Assembly: GCA_035308165.1 (NCBI GenBank) | Contig: DATGHC010000009.1 | Coordinates: 62,001 to 126,000 of the forward strand | Direction of reading: 5' to 3' | Origin: DASTCZ01 sp035308165 | GTDB lineage: Bacteria > Acidobacteriota > Terriglobia > Acidiferrales > UBA7541 | DNA: 64,000 bases | In this document: positions 9,542 to 18,053 of the stretch, piece by piece | Numbering within the stretch: position 1 is the stretch's first letter | How the letters are laid out: each line of letters opens with the position of its first letter | The notes under the pieces: model-generated | What the model saw: the letters and a program-made list of their open reading frames with translations, nothing else | What the model was told of the DNA's origin: nothing | Database searches by the model: none | Program-made: the position numbers and the translations under genes

Positions 9542-11062
9542 ATGCGCAATTGCTGGCATGATGGAAAACAGCCGGCCAGCCAGGTCATGAGCGCACAGGA
9601 ATCGTCTCCAACAAGCATCCTCAGCTTGATTCAACGAAATCGACTTGCCGCCGCAGGTCTCGCAGTCATTGCCGCTACGCTGCTGCTGCCCATCTGGATT
9701 GTGCGATTTCCGCCGCTTCTCGATTACCCCAACCATCTGGCCAGCAGTTTCGTCCTCGCGCGTCTGCAAAATTCGTCCTACGATTTCGGCCAATACTACA
9801 GCGCCAGTTGGGGGCTGAAGCCTTACATCGCTACGGATTTCTTGATGGGCGCGCTCGGCCGGGTGATGCCGCAGCTTATTGCAGGGAAAATTGTGGTGAG
9901 CTTGGGAGTGCTTGGTCTGCCCCTGGCGGCCTGCTTCTTCTTGAGGCAAGCCAATCCCGGCGAGAACGCGCCGGCGCTCTGGGTCTTGCTTGGAGTGCAC
10001 AATCTCTTCTTTCTCTACGGCTTTGTTGGATTTTATTGCAGCCTGGCGATGATGTTTCTCGCTCTTGGGCTGTGGCTGCGCTGGCTGAAAACACCTTCCT
10101 TCAATTTGTGGATCCTCACATTCCTTGCTTTGATGGCTACCTATTTCACGCACCTGATTGGTTTCCTGTTTGCCGGACTTGTCATCGGGCTTTATTCCAT
10201 TACGCGTCTAAACCTGCGCAAATGGTTGCGCTCAGCAGCGCTATTGGCTGCGGGGGTCATTTTCTACTTCATTTCTTCTCGCGCCGCCGAACACCAAACG
10301 AGTGGCGCGGATTTCCGAACGTTGCATGACAAACTCCAGGCATTCTTGCTGATCTTGCATGGATATTCCAGCAGGCTTGACCAAGTCTCTATCGCCGCGA
10401 TCGTGTTTTTTTTCTTTTTCGCCTGGTTGTGGAACCGCGAATTCAAGTGGCAGTGGCGCTGGCTGGTGGTGACCTGTGGACTGGTGATTACTTTCGCCGT
10501 GTTGCCGAATGGATTTGGAGAAGGGTACGACATTGACATCCGCGTGCTGCCAGTATTGTTTGTGGTGCTTTTTGCCACGGCTCGAATTGGCCGCCGCGGG
10601 TGGTGGCTCGCTCCACTGGCATTACTGTTGTTTGCCGGGCGGACTTTCGATGTGACGAACCATTTCCGTGCGGCTCAGCCGGAAATGGCCGGAATGGCCG
10701 AGGCCTTTGCCCTGACACCGCCCAACGTGCGCGTGCTGCCTATTGTCGCGGGCCATGATGAAGATCCCATACTTCAGTACTACGCGCACTTCTGGGCATA
10801 CGGGGTAATTGAGCGCGGGTGGTTTTCCCCATATCTGCTGGAATCTCCCGGACTGCTGCCGCTACATATCAAAACCGATTCATACACCCTCGACGGTTTT
10901 TGGGATTTGGACTACAACGAAAAAGTGGATTGGGCGCAAGTGCGGAAGGATTACGACTACGTGTGGGCTTATGACGCGCCGGATTATGATGCTGGACTGC
11001 GCGGCGTCGGTAAGCTTGTTTACTTCAGCGGCAAGCTCAAGCTTTTCCGGTCGCTTAAGTAA
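9542..11062 (+). CDS. Polytopic membrane protein of unknown function, GT-C-glycosyltransferase-like layout
   Basis: A protein of about 506 residues with roughly ten hydrophobic helices across residues 36-390 (for example AAGLAVIAATLLLPIWIV, LWILTFLALMATYFTHLIG, AAIVFFFFFAWLW). A soluble C-terminal part of about 120 residues is rich in Tyr, Trp and Asp. After the first helix comes FPPLLDYPNHLA, an acidic motif in the first extracytoplasmic loop. That position resembles the catalytic Asp of GT-C lipid-linked-sugar glycosyltransferases, but I cannot confirm the family. It lies 6 nt after the S9 peptidase stop. ATG 9587 is an alternative start. No close family is recognised. Confidence 0.75.
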   Translation: MRNCWHDGKQPASQVMSAQESSPTSILSLIQRNRLAAAGLAVIAATLLLPIWIVRFPPLLDYPNHLASSFVLARLQNSSYDFGQYYSASWGLKPYIATDFLMGALGRVMPQLIAGKIVVSLGVLGLPLAACFFLRQANPGENAPALWVLLGVHNLFFLYGFVGFYCSLAMMFLALGLWLRWLKTPSFNLWILTFLALMATYFTHLIGFLFAGLVIGLYSITRLNLRKWLRSAALLAAGVIFYFISSRAAEHQTSGADFRTLHDKLQAFLLILHGYSSRLDQVSIAAIVFFFFFAWLWNREFKWQWRWLVVTCGLVITFAVLPNGFGEGYDIDIRVLPVLFVVLFATARIGRRGWWLAPLALLLFAGRTFDVTNHFRAAQPEMAGMAEAFALTPPNVRVLPIVAGHDEDPILQYYAHFWAYGVIERGWFSPYLLESPGLLPLHIKTDSYTLDGFWDLDYNEKVDWAQVRKDYDYVWAYDAPDYDAGLRGVGKLVYFSGKLKLFRSLK

Positions 11063-11320
11063 ATCCCTTTTCGACGTGCGTGCCGAAGCGAAGGCCCTTT
11101 TATAATACGACATAGATACCTCCAGTTATTGCCCAGGCATGAATAATCCTCTTTGCTAAATTTAAATCGCTCGACTTTCGGGCACACCTTCGCGAGAATG
11201 CGGGTGTTTCAGTCGTATGAGCAATAGCTTCGCCCAGTCTGAAGTTAGCGCCACTACCCGCACGGATAGCGTCAGCGAACAACTCTCTGGACGATTATAA
11301 AAAACGAAAGGAAAACCCCT

Positions 11321-11980
11321 ATGAAGCATCCTGGTGTCTTGAGAAGTAAATGGGGCCTATTACTGGCGGCTATTTGTGTCCTTGCCGTTGCAACCCTTGC
11401 AGCTGATGTTGAGGGGAAGTTCTCTCTGTTTGGCAACTCCAAGTTCGTCACTGGAGGGTTGGGGCCGAACGAGACAGCTGTAGATTTGACCTCCAATTGC
11501 GGCGCGCAACCGTACTCCAACACTTGTTCCGTCAATTCTCCTTTTGTGTTTTCGGGGGTAGCGTTCAATACGAATCCGAACAAACTTCCCACATTGAATC
11601 AGCTCACAATCCTCGCAACGGATTACAACATGAATGGAACGGACTGCAGCGGCGGGTCGCCGCGGTTCGTAATCTTTACAAATCTCCACAACTATGAACT
11701 CAACATTGGTCAGGCTCCATTCGGCGGCAACTGCTATTATGGTTGGCAGAACACCGGGAATGTGGCATCGGCGACTGATCCTACGCCTAGATGGCAGGTC
11801 GATGTCGGCAATACGTTTTTCAAGTGGTCCGATGTCCTCGCTTCCCATGGCAGCGAACAGGTAACAGAAGTGGATATCGTCCTTGACGGCGGCTGGATTG
11901 CCCCCAGGGGGCAGGACGTCACCGTCGACAATTTCACTGTTAACGACAACGTGTTTCCCGGCAAGGCAGGGCACCACTAG
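11321..11980 (+). CDS. Small secreted protein of unknown function
   Basis: A 219-residue protein with a clear signal peptide (basic start, then WGLLLAAICVLAVATLAADV). The mature part is rich in Asn, Gly, Thr and aromatic residues and has four or more Cys (SNCGAQPYSNTCSV, GTDCSGG, GGNCYYGW), consistent with an exported disulfide-bonded beta-protein. AAAGGA lies about 10 nt before ATG 11321. A TATAAT at 11101-11106 could be a -10 element, which would give a leader of about 210 nt. I recognise no family. The gene ends opposite phoU, with a hairpin between them. Confidence 0.75.
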   Translation: MKHPGVLRSKWGLLLAAICVLAVATLAADVEGKFSLFGNSKFVTGGLGPNETAVDLTSNCGAQPYSNTCSVNSPFVFSGVAFNTNPNKLPTLNQLTILATDYNMNGTDCSGGSPRFVIFTNLHNYELNIGQAPFGGNCYYGWQNTGNVASATDPTPRWQVDVGNTFFKWSDVLASHGSEQVTEVDIVLDGGWIAPRGQDVTVDNFTVNDNVFPGKAGHH

Positions 11981-12010
11981 CTCGAATTCAGGGTGTTGGA
12001 GATGAACGGC

Positions 12011-12042
12011 TGCAGGGAGAGGTCATAGGGCTTCTCCCTGCA
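12011..12042. terminator. Hairpin between convergent genes, possible bidirectional terminator
   Basis: A perfect 10-bp stem, TGCAGGGAGA (12011-12020) and TCTCCCTGCA (12033-12042), with a 12-nt loop, lies between the ends of the secreted-protein gene and phoU. There is no T-tract on either side, so intrinsic termination is only possible, not shown. Confidence 0.4.
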
Positions 12043-12062
12043 ACTCTTGAGGGAGCTCGGAG

Positions 12063-12728
12063 CTAGCGGCGATCGGGCGCGGAGTGTCGAACGTCGCTGC
12101 CCACGACCATGTAAATCACATCTTCGGCAATGTTGGTCGCGTGGTCGCCGATGCGCTCCAAGTTCTTGGCCACCAGGATCAGCTCAAATGCTGGAAACAC
12201 AACTGCCGAATCGCCCATCATGTAGGAAAGCAATTCGCGGAAGATCTGGTCACGGAGTTGGTCCACCTCGTCATCGCGCTTAAGCACTTCCTTGGCAAGG
12301 TCCACGTCTTTGCGCACCAGGGCATTCAGCGAATCGCGCATCATTTCCTCGGCCAATTCGCTCATGCGTGGGAGATCCACATAGGGCTTGACGCGGGGGT
12401 GTCGCACGATACGCTGCGCCGACTGCGCAATATTGACCGCCTGGTCGCCGATTCTCTCCAGATCATTGTTGATGCGCGCCACGGCAAGAACGAAGCGCAG
12501 GTCCGCGGCCATTAACTGATAGAGCGCCAGGAGTTGCACAACGCGGTCGTCAATCTCCAATTGCAGTTCATTGATCGCCGGCTCTTCATCGAGGACGGAG
12601 TGCGCCAACTTCTCATCGGCATCCAGAACGGAGTGGATGGCCTGGTGCACCGAGCGCTCCGCAAGGCTTCCCATCCAGAGCAGCCGCTCTTTCAACTCTT
12701 CCAGATCTTTCTCAAAGTGTCGCTCCAT
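12063..12728 (-). CDS. phoU: PhoU phosphate-signalling protein (pst-linked copy)
   Basis: PhoU links the PstSCAB transporter to the PhoR/PhoB two-component system and represses the Pho response when phosphate is plentiful; it is peripheral to the inner membrane. The 221-residue all-helical protein has two PhoU repeats. Each repeat carries the metal-binding signature: NNDLERIGDQAVNI in the first and KNLERIGDHATNI in the second. ATG 12728 has AGGAG upstream. It is the last gene of the pst operon, 92 nt after pstB. A second, divergent PhoU follows phoR at 26242. Confidence 0.95.
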   Translation of the reverse strand: MERHFEKDLEELKERLLWMGSLAERSVHQAIHSVLDADEKLAHSVLDEEPAINELQLEIDDRVVQLLALYQLMAADLRFVLAVARINNDLERIGDQAVNIAQSAQRIVRHPRVKPYVDLPRMSELAEEMMRDSLNALVRKDVDLAKEVLKRDDEVDQLRDQIFRELLSYMMGDSAVVFPAFELILVAKNLERIGDHATNIAEDVIYMVVGSDVRHSAPDRR

Positions 12729-12820
12729 CCGTATCTCCTCGATGCACTAACTACAATTCCGGGAAGCAAAGTTCAACCGCCGCTATTGGCCACGCGCAAG
12801 TACTTTCGCGCATTCAGAAA

Positions 12821-13660
12821 TCATCCGAATCGTCCGGTGATATATGCCTCTGTTCTCGGATCGGTCGGCGTAGTAAACAGGTGCGGAGTCGGGCTGAACT
12901 CAACCAATTCGCCAGTGAGCATAAAGGCTGTAAAATCACTCACACGCGCGGCCTGTTGCATGTTGTGCGTGACGATTACAATTGTGCAGTTTTCTTTCAA
13001 CTGGATCAGCAACTCTTCAATTTTCGCTGTGCTGATAGGATCGAGCGCTGAGCATGGCTCGTCCAACAATAGAACCTCGGGATCCACGGCCAGTGCCCGA
13101 GCTATACAGAGTCGCTGTTGCTGGCCTCCGGAAAGCCCATAGGCCGATTTATTCAGCCGGTCCTTTACTTCTTCCCACAGCGCCGCCCGCCGTAAGCTAT
13201 GCTCCACAGCATCATGGAGCGCCTTCTTGTGCCCATTAACACGCAGACCGTAGGCGACGTTGTCATAAATGGATTTCGGGAAAGGGTTAGGTCTTTGGAA
13301 CACCATGCCGATGCGCCGCCGCAGGCGGGTGACGTCCTGTCTCAGAATGTCCTCGCCATCTAACTGGATCGTACCTGTCAATCGGGTGTGGCTCAGCGTC
13401 TCATGCATCCGGTTGAAAGTGCGCAGCAAGGTGGACTTTCCGCATCCCGAAGGCCCAATCAGGGCAGTAACGCGATTTGTGGCGATATTCACATTTACTT
13501 TGAAGAGCGCCTGCGTCTTCCCGTAGTAAAAATCAAGATTGGAAACCTTCATCCGCATCGGCAAATCTTGTGCGGTTTCCTTGGGGGCTCCGGCCGGTAC
13601 GGAGGGAACCGAAATCATCGGACTCTCCTTATCAAATGCATGTCTTGCGGATGCGGCCAT
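12821..13660 (-). CDS. pstB: Phosphate ABC transporter ATP-binding protein PstB
   Basis: ATPase that powers the high-affinity phosphate importer at the inner membrane. Walker A GPSGCGKST (residues 69-77), the phosphate-family signature LSGGQQQRLCIARAL, Walker B VLLLDEPCSALD and the switch VTHNMQQAARVSDF are intact. The start is uncertain: ATG 13660 has AAGGAG 8 nt upstream, but ATG 13618 has a second perfect AAGGAG, and GTG 13669 is also in frame. The conserved domain begins about 35 residues after 13660, so the shorter form would lose nothing essential. It starts 12 nt after pstA and is cotranscribed. Confidence 0.96.
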   Translation of the reverse strand: MAASARHAFDKESPMISVPSVPAGAPKETAQDLPMRMKVSNLDFYYGKTQALFKVNVNIATNRVTALIGPSGCGKSTLLRTFNRMHETLSHTRLTGTIQLDGEDILRQDVTRLRRRIGMVFQRPNPFPKSIYDNVAYGLRVNGHKKALHDAVEHSLRRAALWEEVKDRLNKSAYGLSGGQQQRLCIARALAVDPEVLLLDEPCSALDPISTAKIEELLIQLKENCTIVIVTHNMQQAARVSDFTAFMLTGELVEFSPTPHLFTTPTDPRTEAYITGRFG

Positions 13661-13672
13661 ATCTCCCACTCC

Positions 13673-14521
13673 TTACCTGCCCTGTGCCGTCTGGCGGCCC
13701 AGCACCATACGGGTGAGGAGGTTTGTGACCAATACGAGTCCAAGCAAAACCAACCCCGCAGCCCAGGCTTGTTGATGGAGATCTTCATAAGAAGACATCG
13801 CATAATTATAGATAACGACAGGCAACGCCGCCGTCGGCTGGTTGAATCCGCTCGACCAGAATTGATTCCCAAAAGCTGTAAACAATAGCGGCGCTGTCTC
13901 GCCTGCAACGCGCGCCAACGCCAGCAGGATGGCTGTAATGATACCTCCAGACGCCGCCGGAACCACAACGGTTAAAATCGTTCGCCATTTGCTCGCGCCC
14001 AGTGCCATGGCACCTTCGCGCAGTGATCGAGGCACTGCCTTCAGGAATTCCTCGCAGCTCCTCAGGATGACGGGAATCATCATAATGCCCAATGCAAATC
14101 CCCCGGCCAGCGCCGAAAAATGGTGCATAGACACGACGACGATGGTATAGGCGAAAATTCCGATGACGATGGAGGGCACGCCATTCATCAGATCAGCGGC
14201 ATACCGGATGAAGAACGCCCACTTGGCCCCAGCGTATTCAGCCAAATAAATCGCGCCGATTAGCCCAATCGGAATGCCGATGGAGGCCGCAACGAGCAAG
14301 AGTTTTGCGCTGCCAAGGATGGCATTCGCAATGCCCCCACCAATCTCCCCCGTTGGGGCGGGCAGATTTGTAAAAAAGGTCCAGTGCAAGGATCGTGCGC
14401 CGTTCCAAACAAGAAAACCCAGAATCAAGAACAGGGTGGAAACGGTCACCAGCGCGCAAATTCCAGTGATACTTAACATCAGGGCATTCAAACTCTTTCG
14501 CCAGATGGTGCGGGCAGTCAT
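13673..14521 (-). CDS. pstA: Phosphate ABC transporter permease PstA
   Basis: One of the two inner-membrane subunits forming the phosphate channel. It has 282 residues with six predicted helices; the coupling-helix EAA loop reads EGAMALGASKWRTILTV, followed by ARVAGETAPLLFTAFG, typical of PstA. The ATG overlaps the pstC stop (TAATG), so the two are translationally coupled and made in equal amounts. Confidence 0.95.
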   Translation of the reverse strand: MTARTIWRKSLNALMLSITGICALVTVSTLFLILGFLVWNGARSLHWTFFTNLPAPTGEIGGGIANAILGSAKLLLVAASIGIPIGLIGAIYLAEYAGAKWAFFIRYAADLMNGVPSIVIGIFAYTIVVVSMHHFSALAGGFALGIMMIPVILRSCEEFLKAVPRSLREGAMALGASKWRTILTVVVPAASGGIITAILLALARVAGETAPLLFTAFGNQFWSSGFNQPTAALPVVIYNYAMSSYEDLHQQAWAAGLVLLGLVLVTNLLTRMVLGRQTAQGR

Positions 14522-15507
14522 TATTGCGCTACCCCCGAACCTTTTCGAGCGGTCATGATGATGAGAACGCGCGCCATGCCGTTCAATACAAGAGTCAGTG
14601 CAAGCAGGACCAAGCCCAGCTCCGTCAGAGCACTCAGGTGCAAGTCTGCGGTCGCCTCGGCAAATTCATTGGCGATCACGGAGGCGATGCTATATCCGGG
14701 GGAAAGCAGTGAAGCCGCAACTTTGGGTTGATTTCCAATCACCATGGTGACAGCCATGGTTTCACCCAGAGCGCGCGCCATGGAGAGGAATACCGAGCCC
14801 ATAATTCCGGCCCCCGCGTAGGACACAACCACTTTCCAGGTTGTCTCCCAGCGAGTGGCTCCCAGCCCCAGCGAGGCTTCACGCTGATCCTGCGGCACAG
14901 CCAGCAACACTTCCCGCGAAACGGAAATAATGTAAGGAACAATCATGACCGCCAAAACTATGCCGGCAGTAAGAAATCCGACGCCGTAGGCAGGCCCTTT
15001 GAACAATGGCAAGAAGCCCAGATTCCTCTTGAGAAATGGTTCGATGGTATGCCGCATCAGCGGCACCAATGTAAACACAGCCAGCAAGCCGTAAATTACG
15101 CTGGGAACAGCGGCCAAAAGATCGATGACAAAAGAAAGCCCGCGCGAAAGCTTTGGCGGGGCCAGTTCCGAAAGAAAAATCGCGGCGCCTATACCCAGGG
15201 GCACGGCGATAATAAGCGATATGGCGGTTGTGACCAAAGTCCCGTAGATGAATGGCCAGGAGCCGAACTGCCCGAAATTTGGATCCCAAGTGGAGGTGAA
15301 AAAGAAACTGAATCCGAATTTCTGCCGAGAGAGAGTGGAATGAATCCAAAGCTCATAGATGAGCAAGAAGGTGATGACGAGAATGCTGGCACCGAAGGTG
15401 AGGGTAACCGCATGGGCGAGTTCGTCTCCGTCCCGCAGTAAATTAAGCAGGGCCCGCGAGCGAGAAATCTGACGCACGGGCCCCGCAGTTGTTGATAAGG
15501 TCGCCAT
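14521..15507 (-). CDS. pstC: Phosphate ABC transporter permease PstC
   Basis: Partner of PstA in the membrane channel for phosphate. It has 328 residues with a cytoplasmic N-terminus, then six helices. Family marks are PLGIGAAIFLSELAPPKL, DLLAAVPSVIYGL and an EAA loop REASLGLGATRWETTWKVV. The stop overlaps the pstA start. It begins 34 nt after pstS; that gap contains a small hairpin which could lower the amount of pstC relative to pstS. Confidence 0.95.
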   Translation of the reverse strand: MATLSTTAGPVRQISRSRALLNLLRDGDELAHAVTLTFGASILVITFLLIYELWIHSTLSRQKFGFSFFFTSTWDPNFGQFGSWPFIYGTLVTTAISLIIAVPLGIGAAIFLSELAPPKLSRGLSFVIDLLAAVPSVIYGLLAVFTLVPLMRHTIEPFLKRNLGFLPLFKGPAYGVGFLTAGIVLAVMIVPYIISVSREVLLAVPQDQREASLGLGATRWETTWKVVVSYAGAGIMGSVFLSMARALGETMAVTMVIGNQPKVAASLLSPGYSIASVIANEFAEATADLHLSALTELGLVLLALTLVLNGMARVLIIMTARKGSGVAQ

Positions 15508-15514
15508 AAGTTCT

Positions 15515-15540
15515 TGACGGGTGAAAAAGCCCCTCCGTCA
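15515..15540 (-). other. Intercistronic hairpin between pstS and pstC
   Basis: A 6-bp inverted repeat, TGACGG with CCGTCA, encloses a 14-nt loop and fills most of the gap between pstS and pstC. Such structures often protect the abundant binding-protein mRNA or cause partial termination. The stem is short, so this is only suggestive. Confidence 0.3.
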
Positions 15541-15541
15541 G

Positions 15542-16564
15542 TTATTGAATCAGAGAGATTGCCTTCGCTTCCTTAGCAACAACAGGAGGCGGCAGCTTCG
15601 CGTAGGCAAGCCCTTCGCAGTATCCCTGTCCGTCCTTCAACATCCAGTTCAGGAATCCTTTGAGGATCTCACGCTTGCCCGTATCCTGGATTTGCGCGGG
15701 TACCAGCAACCACGTAAAGCTGGAAATAGGATACGCGTTTTTTCCGGGGGCATTGGTGATCGAGACACGGAAATCATCAGGCATGTCCTTCGCCGCGCCC
15801 GCAGCGGCCTCAGAAACCGATGCCAACGTTGCCTTCACAAAATTGCCCGCGGAATTCTGCACGTCTCCATACAGGATGCCGTTCTGGATGGCGTAGGTCA
15901 GCTCAATGTAGCCTATGGAGTTGGGGGTCTGCTTGAGTAGACCGGCAACACCCTCGCTCTTCGCGCCTCCCAACCCAGTGGGCCAATTGATTGCTGTGTT
16001 CGGCCCCCCCGTCTTAGCCTTCCACTCCGGGCTGACTTTCGAAAGAAAATCGGTCCAGATGTAAGTTGTCCCGCTTCCGTCGGAGCGGTGGATCACAACT
16101 ATGTCCTCAGCAGGAAACTTGACGCCCGGGTTGGCCTTGGTGATTTCAGGATCGTTCCACTTGTTGATTGAGCCCAGGAAGATTCCCGCTAGAGCCTTCC
16201 CTGTGAATTTCAGCGGTGTGTTGACCCCATCGATGTTGTAACTCGGAACCGCGGCACCGAGCACGGTCGGGAAATGCAGGATCTTGAAGGGCGCCTGCTT
16301 CAGCTGATCATCGGTCATGGGTCCATCGGAGGCGCCAAAATCCACAGTCTTGGCGATCAATTGCCGGATTCCGCCGCCCGAGCCTATAGGCTGGTAATTC
16401 ACTTCGATTTTCGGATTGATCTTCTTGTAGGCGTCAAACCATTTCGTGTAGATGGGAGCCGGGAAGGTCGCGCCGGCAGCCTGGAGTTGAACAGTCCCCC
16501 CTTGGGCGGCTACAAGGCCTGCAATTCCCAAGCAGAGCGACACAATGAGCAGTGGCTTTTTCAT
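15542..16564 (-). CDS. pstS: Phosphate-binding protein PstS
   Basis: Periplasmic phosphate-binding protein that feeds the PstCAB channel. About 340 residues: signal peptide KKPLLIVSLCLGIAGLVAAQ, then the PstS pattern GAGATFPAPIYTKW-like start (read here AAGATFPAPIYTKW), PIGSGGGIRQLIAKTVDFGA and HRSDGSGTTYIWTDFLS. These form the phosphate site (Ser, Asp, Arg, Ser-Gly-Thr). ATG 16564 begins the signal peptide, with GGAGG 12 nt upstream; ATG 16591 is in frame but less likely. It is the first gene of pstSCAB-phoU and lies downstream of a Pho-box-like repeat. Confidence 0.96.
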   Translation of the reverse strand: MKKPLLIVSLCLGIAGLVAAQGGTVQLQAAGATFPAPIYTKWFDAYKKINPKIEVNYQPIGSGGGIRQLIAKTVDFGASDGPMTDDQLKQAPFKILHFPTVLGAAVPSYNIDGVNTPLKFTGKALAGIFLGSINKWNDPEITKANPGVKFPAEDIVVIHRSDGSGTTYIWTDFLSKVSPEWKAKTGGPNTAINWPTGLGGAKSEGVAGLLKQTPNSIGYIELTYAIQNGILYGDVQNSAGNFVKATLASVSEAAAGAAKDMPDDFRVSITNAPGKNAYPISSFTWLLVPAQIQDTGKREILKGFLNWMLKDGQGYCEGLAYAKLPPPVVAKEAKAISLIQ

Positions 16565-16604
16565 TTTAATGCGATTCCTCCGTAGCGGCATTCTTGCCGG
16601 GCAT

Positions 16605-16622
16605 TGTTACACTCTTGTTACA
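16605..16622 (-). promoter_or_regulatory. Pho-box-like direct repeat upstream of pstS
   Basis: On the reverse strand, two perfect copies of TGTAACA start 11 bp apart (16616-16622 and 16605-16611), 40-58 bp before the pstS ATG. Known PhoB/PhoP boxes are 6- or 7-bp direct repeats with an 11-bp period (CTGTCAT in enterics, TTAACA in Bacillus). Spacing, position and target gene all fit PhoB binding. Inferred, not shown. Confidence 0.6.
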
Positions 16623-16848
16623 ACGAAGAGAATTAGGGGTGAATGACGTAACATCATTATTTTCTATAAGTTAAGAGACTTGGTTGGCTTCGCATTCACG
16701 AAAGACTCGGGATATTGAAATAGGTGCCACATGAGCTGCGAACTGAACTTGATTTCGTTCGCAGTGAGAGTCTATTATCCAGTCGAGACCTTTCTCTTGT
16801 GGGGCATTCCCTCGGCAGGCCGGAGGGATCCCGCCAGACGGCGCAGTT

Positions 16849-17211
16849 ATGAATCGCACTATGTTGTCAGAGACCACACCTACGCGAAACTTGGCCCGCA
16901 CTCGGCGCCGCATAGGCAGCATGGCCGTCATTCTGCTTGCCATCACCGTGGCTGGCCAGGCCGTCCATGCAAAGGCTTCCCATTACTCCAGGAAGTCGCC
17001 TGAGTCGGTATACTTTTCAGCCTCCGTAAAAATTGCCAACCTGGCACAGAATTATTCCGCAACACCTGAACATCAAGCGATTCTTCCTGTTGTGTTTGCA
17101 ATTCGGGAACAGCGGCCCACGCGCGCGGAATCCAGCGTGGAACCCGGGCACGCGACCAAATCGCGGCCCATTACTTTGCGGCTGCTTCGCTCGCCTCCCG
17201 AAACCCTCTAG
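16849..17211 (+). CDS. Possible small exported protein, unknown
   Basis: A 120-residue reading frame with a twin-Arg-rich start (RTRRR), a hydrophobic segment (IGSMAVILLAITVAGQAVHA) and a possible AxA cleavage site. The rest is basic, with no recognisable domain. It sits alone between the pst promoter and the RraA-like gene, with no strong ribosome site before ATG 16849. It may be a real small secreted protein or a chance frame in GC-rich DNA. Confidence 0.4.
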   Translation: MNRTMLSETTPTRNLARTRRRIGSMAVILLAITVAGQAVHAKASHYSRKSPESVYFSASVKIANLAQNYSATPEHQAILPVVFAIREQRPTRAESSVEPGHATKSRPITLRLLRSPPETL

Positions 17212-17315
17212 TCCCTAGCCCTTTCGATTTCTTGACAATTGACAATTCCCCGGGATTTCTCGTAAACGTCTCGAACAGAATCTTCGTGACGCGCGAGCCG
17301 TAGAGGAGTACATGA

Positions 17316-18008
17316 ATGGCGCTGCCACTCACTCCGGAGCAGATCCAAATGCTGGCCGGTTTGGAAACTTGCACAGTTGCGAATACCATCGAGGAATTCC
17401 ACGTCCGCCTTCGGAACGAAGGTTTTTGTGACGGCACCATCCGGTGCATGTTGCCTTCGCTGCCCGCCATTGCCGGATATGCAGTCACGGCGAAAATCCG
17501 GTGTTCGGTGCCGCCCACTTTCGGCCATAGCTTCAACGACCGGACAGATTGGTGGGACTTGATTCTGCGCACACCCGAACCTCGGATCGTGGTCCTCGAA
17601 GACGTGGACACGCGTCCGGGGATTGGCGCTTTCATCGGCGAACTGCATGGCAACATCATCCGCGCGCTGGGTTGTGTGGGCTGCGTAACGAATGGTGCGG
17701 TCCGAAATTTGCCTGCCGCGGAAAAAATCGGATTGCGAATGTTTGCCGGCAGTATCTCCGTCTCGCACGCCTTTGCCCATCTGCTTTCCTTCGGCGACCC
17801 GGTGGAAGTCGGCGGATTGAAAATTCGCACCGGCGATTTGCTTCATTGCGACCGGCATGGTGTGCTCAATGTACCCATCGAAATTGCGGCGCAAATTCCT
17901 GCCATGGCGGCGAAGTCCACTGCGGGGCGCAATCGGGTCATTGAGTACTGCCGCTCCTCCGGTTTTTCCATAGGTGGTTTGCGCAAGATGATTCAGGAAT
18001 TGGAGTGA
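17316..18008 (+). CDS. RraA-like protein (HMG/CHA aldolase fold) with altered active-site pair
   Basis: A 230-residue member of the RraA/HMG-aldolase superfamily, recognised by GELHGNIIRALGCVGCVTNG followed by AVRNL and the SVSHAF loop. Catalytic members use Asp-X20-Arg-Asp for divalent metal and pyruvate-enolate binding. Here the positions read Glu109-X20-Arg130-Asn131, so the metal-binding Asp has become Asn and the first Asp Glu. The protein may be a non-canonical lyase, or a binding or regulatory protein like E. coli RraA. The ATG at 17316 follows GAGGAGTAC. It is not clearly in an operon with the efflux genes 45 bp further on. Confidence 0.85.
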   Translation: MALPLTPEQIQMLAGLETCTVANTIEEFHVRLRNEGFCDGTIRCMLPSLPAIAGYAVTAKIRCSVPPTFGHSFNDRTDWWDLILRTPEPRIVVLEDVDTRPGIGAFIGELHGNIIRALGCVGCVTNGAVRNLPAAEKIGLRMFAGSISVSHAFAHLLSFGDPVEVGGLKIRTGDLLHCDRHGVLNVPIEIAAQIPAMAAKSTAGRNRVIEYCRSSGFSIGGLRKMIQELE

Positions 18009-18053
18009 AGTCAATTATCGAATTCAATTTGGATAAAGAGGTCATGCAATCTT

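Noticed and set aside
9131..10153. 340-residue reverse frame
   Set aside because: Antisense to the S9 peptidase end and the membrane protein, both well supported.
14728..15441. 237-residue frame antisense to pstC
   Set aside because: pstC is unmistakable; this frame is a low-stop-codon shadow.
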